Assembly: GCF_011038885.2 (NCBI RefSeq)
Contig: NZ_CP064952.1
Coordinates: 930,001-994,000 of the forward strand
Reading direction: 5' to 3'
DNA length: 64,000 nucleotides
From: Schaalia sp. ZJ405
GTDB taxonomy: Bacteria; Actinomycetota; Actinomycetes; Actinomycetales; Actinomycetaceae
The notes beneath the pieces were generated by a model, which ran no database searches, had not been told where the DNA came from, and worked only from the letters and a program-made list of their open reading frames with translations. The translations under genes were made by a program, and so were the position numbers. Numbering within the stretch: the first letter of the stretch is position 1; the number at the start of each line of letters is the position of its first letter. Shown here in pieces: positions 60,963 to 64,000 of this stretch.

Positions 60963-62165
60963 ATGGACTCTCTTATTCGTTTCTTCCAGGAACCGCTGGG
61001 AATCGGGCTTCTTTTCCTCGCAGCAGTTGTCGTTGTTGGCCTCGTGATCGCTCTGATCGCCACGAAGCGTTCATCGAAGCCCGAACCGCACATTGAACAG
61101 GCAGAGGAACAGATCCCACCGGCTGTCCAAACAGACGATGGAGCATCCGCGGATGAGGAATCCCCGGTGGAACCGCGCGCCGGACCAACACCGCAGGAGG
61201 CGGCGCCTGACAGCGAACGTGAGATTCCTGAATCCGTCCCGTCGAGGCTTCAGCGACTGCGTGCACGTCTTGCCGGCTCCGGGGTTGTTGGCCGTGCAAT
61301 TCTCGACATTTTTGCGCGCGGAGATCTGCGTGCAACCGACTGGGAAGAAATCGAAGACTCCCTGCTCATGGCTGATCTGGGGCTCGAAGCCACGGACTCG
61401 CTCATGGAGGCACTCAAACGACGCGTAGCCGTCGAAGGAACAACGGATCGTGACGCAGTTCGTCAGATTCTTTCCCAAGAGCTTCTTCGTCTCATCGATC
61501 CGTCGATGGATCGATCACTCAACCTTCACCCATCACAGGTCGATGGGAAGACCATTCCCTCCACCGTGCTCATGGTTGGTGTCAACGGCACCGGAAAAAC
61601 AACGACGGTAGGCAAACTCGCGCGCGTCCTCGTTGCCGAGGACCGAAAGGTTCTTCTGGGAGCAGCAGACACATTCCGCGCCGCCGCTGCTGATCAGCTC
61701 GAAACCTGGGGCACTCGCGTTGGTGTTGACGTTGTGCGTTCAGACCGTGAAGGAGCAGACCCGGCGTCCGTTGCTTTCGAGGCGGTCCGTCGCGGAATCG
61801 ACGAGGGCGTTGATGTTGTTCTCGTTGACACTGCGGGTCGTCTTCAGACGAAGTCGACGCTCATGGACGAGCTAGGCAAGGTCAAGCGCGTCATGGAGAA
61901 GCAGGCTCCCGTCTCCGAAGTGCTCCTCGTGCTCGATGCGACAACGGGGCAAAACGGGATGAAACAGGCGGAGGTTTTCGCTCAGGCTGTGGGAGTGACG
62001 GGAATTGTTCTGACGAAGCTCGACGGCTCCGCAAAGGGCGGAATCGTTGTGTCCGTTCAGAAAGAACTCGGGGTTCCCGTGAAGTTCGTTGGCCTGGGTG
62101 AGGGGGCAGACGACTTCGCTCCCTTTGATCCCCAGGGCTTCGTCGATGCCCTTCTCGACAGCTGA
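60963..62165 (+). CDS. ftsY: Signal recognition particle receptor FtsY
   Basis: A 400-aa SRP-GTPase receptor. An N-terminal membrane helix (GIGLLFLAAVVVVGLVIALIA) replaces the long acidic domain of E. coli FtsY, then an acidic linker, the N domain (about residues 95-185) and the G domain: MVGVNGTGKTTTVGKLARVL, DTAGRLQTKSTLMDELGKVKRVM, LTKLDGSAKGG and FVGLGEGADDFAPFDPQGFVDALL. It docks ribosome-SRP complexes at the membrane with Ffh, encoded ~100 nt downstream. Confidence 0.96.
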   Translation: MDSLIRFFQEPLGIGLLFLAAVVVVGLVIALIATKRSSKPEPHIEQAEEQIPPAVQTDDGASADEESPVEPRAGPTPQEAAPDSEREIPESVPSRLQRLRARLAGSGVVGRAILDIFARGDLRATDWEEIEDSLLMADLGLEATDSLMEALKRRVAVEGTTDRDAVRQILSQELLRLIDPSMDRSLNLHPSQVDGKTIPSTVLMVGVNGTGKTTTVGKLARVLVAEDRKVLLGAADTFRAAAADQLETWGTRVGVDVVRSDREGADPASVAFEAVRRGIDEGVDVVLVDTAGRLQTKSTLMDELGKVKRVMEKQAPVSEVLLVLDATTGQNGMKQAEVFAQAVGVTGIVLTKLDGSAKGGIVVSVQKELGVPVKFVGLGEGADDFAPFDPQGFVDALLDS

Positions 62166-62177
62166 AATCTGCTCTTT

Positions 62178-62196
62178 GGGGGACGAGGACGAGGCG
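62178..62196 (+). repeat. GGGGACGAGGACGAG motif, single-block copy
   Basis: GGGGGACGAGGACGAGGCG lies between ftsY and ffh. It is followed by GAGACGTCTC, a palindrome, but lacks the CGCACCTTTT block of the three bipartite copies. Confidence 0.55.
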
Positions 62197-62270
62197 GAGA
62201 CGTCTCCTGCGATAGGCTTACACCCAGTTCGCTAGCAATGATGTACTGACCGTGTGTGATGGGAGTGTCG

Positions 62271-63872
62271 ATGTTCGGGAGCCTTTCCGATCGTTTGACT
62301 GAGTCTTTCCGACAACTGCGTTCGCGCGGTGTCCTGTCGGAATCAGATGTTGACCGTTCAATTTCAGAGATTCGTCGCGCCCTCATCGACGCCGATGTTG
62401 CGCTGCCTGTTGTCCGGCAGTTCACGACCGCGGTGCGGGAAAAAGCCTACGGTGCAGCTCGGTCTCAGGCGCTCAATCCCGGCCAGCAGGTTGTGAGGAT
62501 CGTCCACGATGAGCTGGTTGAAATCCTCGGTGGACAGACCCGGGAACTCAACTTCGCTGACCGTGGCCCCACGGTCTTCATGCTCGCAGGTCTTCAAGGT
62601 GCGGGTAAGACCACGCTGGCTGGAAAACTGGGAAAGTGGCTGCGCGAGGAAGGTAAATCCGTTCTCCTCGTAGCCTCTGACCTTCAACGACCCAACGCCG
62701 TTGGACAGCTGGAAATCGTCGGTGAACGCGCTGGAGTTGAGGTCTGGGCTCCCGAACCTGGTAACGGCATCGGCGATCCGGTTGCGGTTGCCCGTTCCGG
62801 TCTTGACCACGCGATCCGTCACGGCATCAATGTGGTCATCGTCGACACCGCAGGTCGTCTCGGCGTTGACGCGGAAATGATGGAGCAGGCGATCGCAATT
62901 CGCGACGCAGTCCACCCGCACGAAATCATGTTCGTCCTCGACGCAATGGTTGGTCAGGACGCCGTCCAAACATCAACGGCATTTCGTGATGGAGTAGGGT
63001 TCACCGGCGTTGTCCTGTCAAAACTTGACGGCGACGCACGCGGCGGTGCTGCCCTGTCGGTTAGAGGGGTCACCGGCGCTCCGATCCTCTTTGCGTCCAC
63101 GGGTGAGGGGCTCGACGACTTTGAGCGTTTCCATGCCGACCGCATGGCAGGCCGAATCCTTGACATGGGAGACGTCCTGACGCTCATTGAGCAGGCCGAG
63201 AAGAAAATGGACGCCGAAGAGGCCGAGAAGGTCGCGCAAAAGGCGATGTCCGGTCAGCTCACGCTCACTGATTTCCTCTCCCAGCTCCAACAAATTCGCA
63301 AGCTGGGATCGATGAAGAAGATGCTGTCCATGATCCCCGGGGCTGCGCAGATTCGCGATCAGATTGAGAACTTCGATGAACGCGAAGTCAATCGTGTTGA
63401 AGCAATCGTCAGGTCGATGACGCCGGCAGAACGCAACGACGTGTCAATCCTTAACGGTTCACGTCGTGCGCGTATCGCCCGCGGTTCAGGCACCACCGTT
63501 GCCGACGTCAATTCCCTCGTCAAGCGCTTCGAGGCAGCGCGCGACATGATGGGCCAGATGGGTCAGGGAATGGGGATGCCGGGACTTGGCCAGATGCCCG
63601 GCCGCGGCGGAAAAGCCAAACAAAAGGCGAATGCCCGCAAGGCGAAAGCGGAGCGCGCACGTATTAAGAAGAAAGCACGGTCCGGTAATCCCGCGAAACG
63701 TCGCCAACAAGAACTTGAGGCCATGCTGCCGCGCGACCAACGCGGAGGCAATGCAGCAGCCTCGCAGGGATCATCTTTCGGTGTGTCAACGCCCACGCAA
63801 ACCCCCGCGGCTCGGCCAACGATGGATGACCTTCCCGACGATGTCAAGAGAATGCTCAAGGGACTGTCGTGA
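62271..63872 (+). CDS. ffh: Signal recognition particle protein Ffh
   Basis: A 533-aa SRP GTPase that binds signal peptides and 4.5S RNA. The N domain opens MFGSLSDRLTESFRQLRSRGVLSESDVDRSISEIRRALIDADVALPVVRQF. The G domain has LAGLQGAGKTTLAGKLGKWL, VDTAGRLGVDAEMMEQAIAI and LSKLDGDARGGAALSV. The M domain is Met-rich (MMGQMGQGMGMPGLGQMPG) and ends in a basic RNA-binding tail. ATG 62271 follows GGGAG. Its stop overlaps the next gene's GTG. Confidence 0.97.
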   Translation: MFGSLSDRLTESFRQLRSRGVLSESDVDRSISEIRRALIDADVALPVVRQFTTAVREKAYGAARSQALNPGQQVVRIVHDELVEILGGQTRELNFADRGPTVFMLAGLQGAGKTTLAGKLGKWLREEGKSVLLVASDLQRPNAVGQLEIVGERAGVEVWAPEPGNGIGDPVAVARSGLDHAIRHGINVVIVDTAGRLGVDAEMMEQAIAIRDAVHPHEIMFVLDAMVGQDAVQTSTAFRDGVGFTGVVLSKLDGDARGGAALSVRGVTGAPILFASTGEGLDDFERFHADRMAGRILDMGDVLTLIEQAEKKMDAEEAEKVAQKAMSGQLTLTDFLSQLQQIRKLGSMKKMLSMIPGAAQIRDQIENFDEREVNRVEAIVRSMTPAERNDVSILNGSRRARIARGSGTTVADVNSLVKRFEAARDMMGQMGQGMGMPGLGQMPGRGGKAKQKANARKAKAERARIKKKARSGNPAKRRQQELEAMLPRDQRGGNAAASQGSSFGVSTPTQTPAARPTMDDLPDDVKRMLKGLS

Positions 63873-64000
63873 AGTTTGACGGGTGGATGCTGTGGGCTGA
63901 TTCGCCCGATAGTGACGCAACCTGGACGCGGGGAACGTGGCTGATTGAGAACGGACGTATCGTTGCGGATGCCGGTGGCTTGGCCCCGACGTTTCGCGGC
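63869..64000 (+). CDS. Amidohydrolase-like protein, 5' end only
   Basis: A GTG start overlaps the ffh stop (GTGA) and opens MKFDGWMLWADSPDSDATWTRGTWLIENGRIVADAGGLAPTFRG, running off the window. The WLIENGRIVAD strand pattern is the N-terminal beta-sandwich start of metal-dependent amidohydrolases, which often follow ffh in actinobacteria. Only 44 residues are visible, so the metal-binding HxH is not seen and the substrate is unknown. Confidence 0.6.
   Translation, partial: MKFDGWMLWADSPDSDATWTRGTWLIENGRIVADAGGLAPTFRG

Overview
The window looks like a chromosomal segment from a mid-GC actinobacterium, most likely of the Actinomycetaceae (Actinomyces/Schaalia type). The evidence is a set of actinobacteria-specific genes (DUF4193, DUF3710, DUF3159, DUF5998 and DUF7455 proteins, SepH, a PknL-type PASTA kinase beside an Rv2175c-like protein, an IdsA-type prenyl synthase), a sortase signal of the LAxTG kind, frequent GTG starts, and a sigma-A with a long Lys/Ala-rich N-terminus. 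No IS element, prophage, CRISPR array, rRNA or tRNA gene was recognised. Family assignments come from reading motifs, not from database searches.

Region 1 (1-22.9 kb) is accessory and mostly catabolic. It begins with the 3' part of a cell-wall-anchored SGNH/vWA surface protein. Next is a sugar-phosphate operon (transaldolase-like, DeoC-like and FGGY kinase genes) with a convergent HutC-type GntR regulator and a matching operator upstream. A LacI-regulated alpha-glucosidase/ABC importer operon follows. A fourth cluster, divergent from an FCD-type GntR regulator, encodes a DapA/NanA-family aldolase, a tripartite tricarboxylate (TctCBA) importer and a cytoplasmic BNR/sialidase-like protein. The region closes with a two-gene ATPase/RloB cassette resembling the RloAB/AbiL anti-phage family, followed by three 23-bp tandem repeats.

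Region 2 (22.9-33 kb) holds a DUF4352-type membrane protein gene that is out of frame at a run of nine G (nine C on the coding strand). One extra base would restore a complete gene with its own start and ribosome binding site, so it is a candidate phase-variable locus. After it come folC with a long acidic N-terminal extension, the PTS-dependent dihydroxyacetone kinase operon dhaKLM, ndk and smc.

Region 3 (33-64 kb) is conserved housekeeping DNA: parE, parC, two tandem GNAT acetyltransferases, a lipoprotein, sepH, the DUF4193-DUF3710-OB-DUF3159 cluster, a TrkA pair, an APC permease, a TRAM-type RNA methyltransferase, aconitase, the PASTA kinase group, sigA, ftsY, ffh and the start of an amidohydrolase-like gene.

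Across the window a GGGACGAGGACGAG motif occurs six times. In three intergenic copies, two of them flanking acnA, it is followed by a second conserved block (CGCACCTyTT...CGC). This bipartite element is not explained by coding sequence. Together with the G9 locus it is the most unexpected signal in the window.
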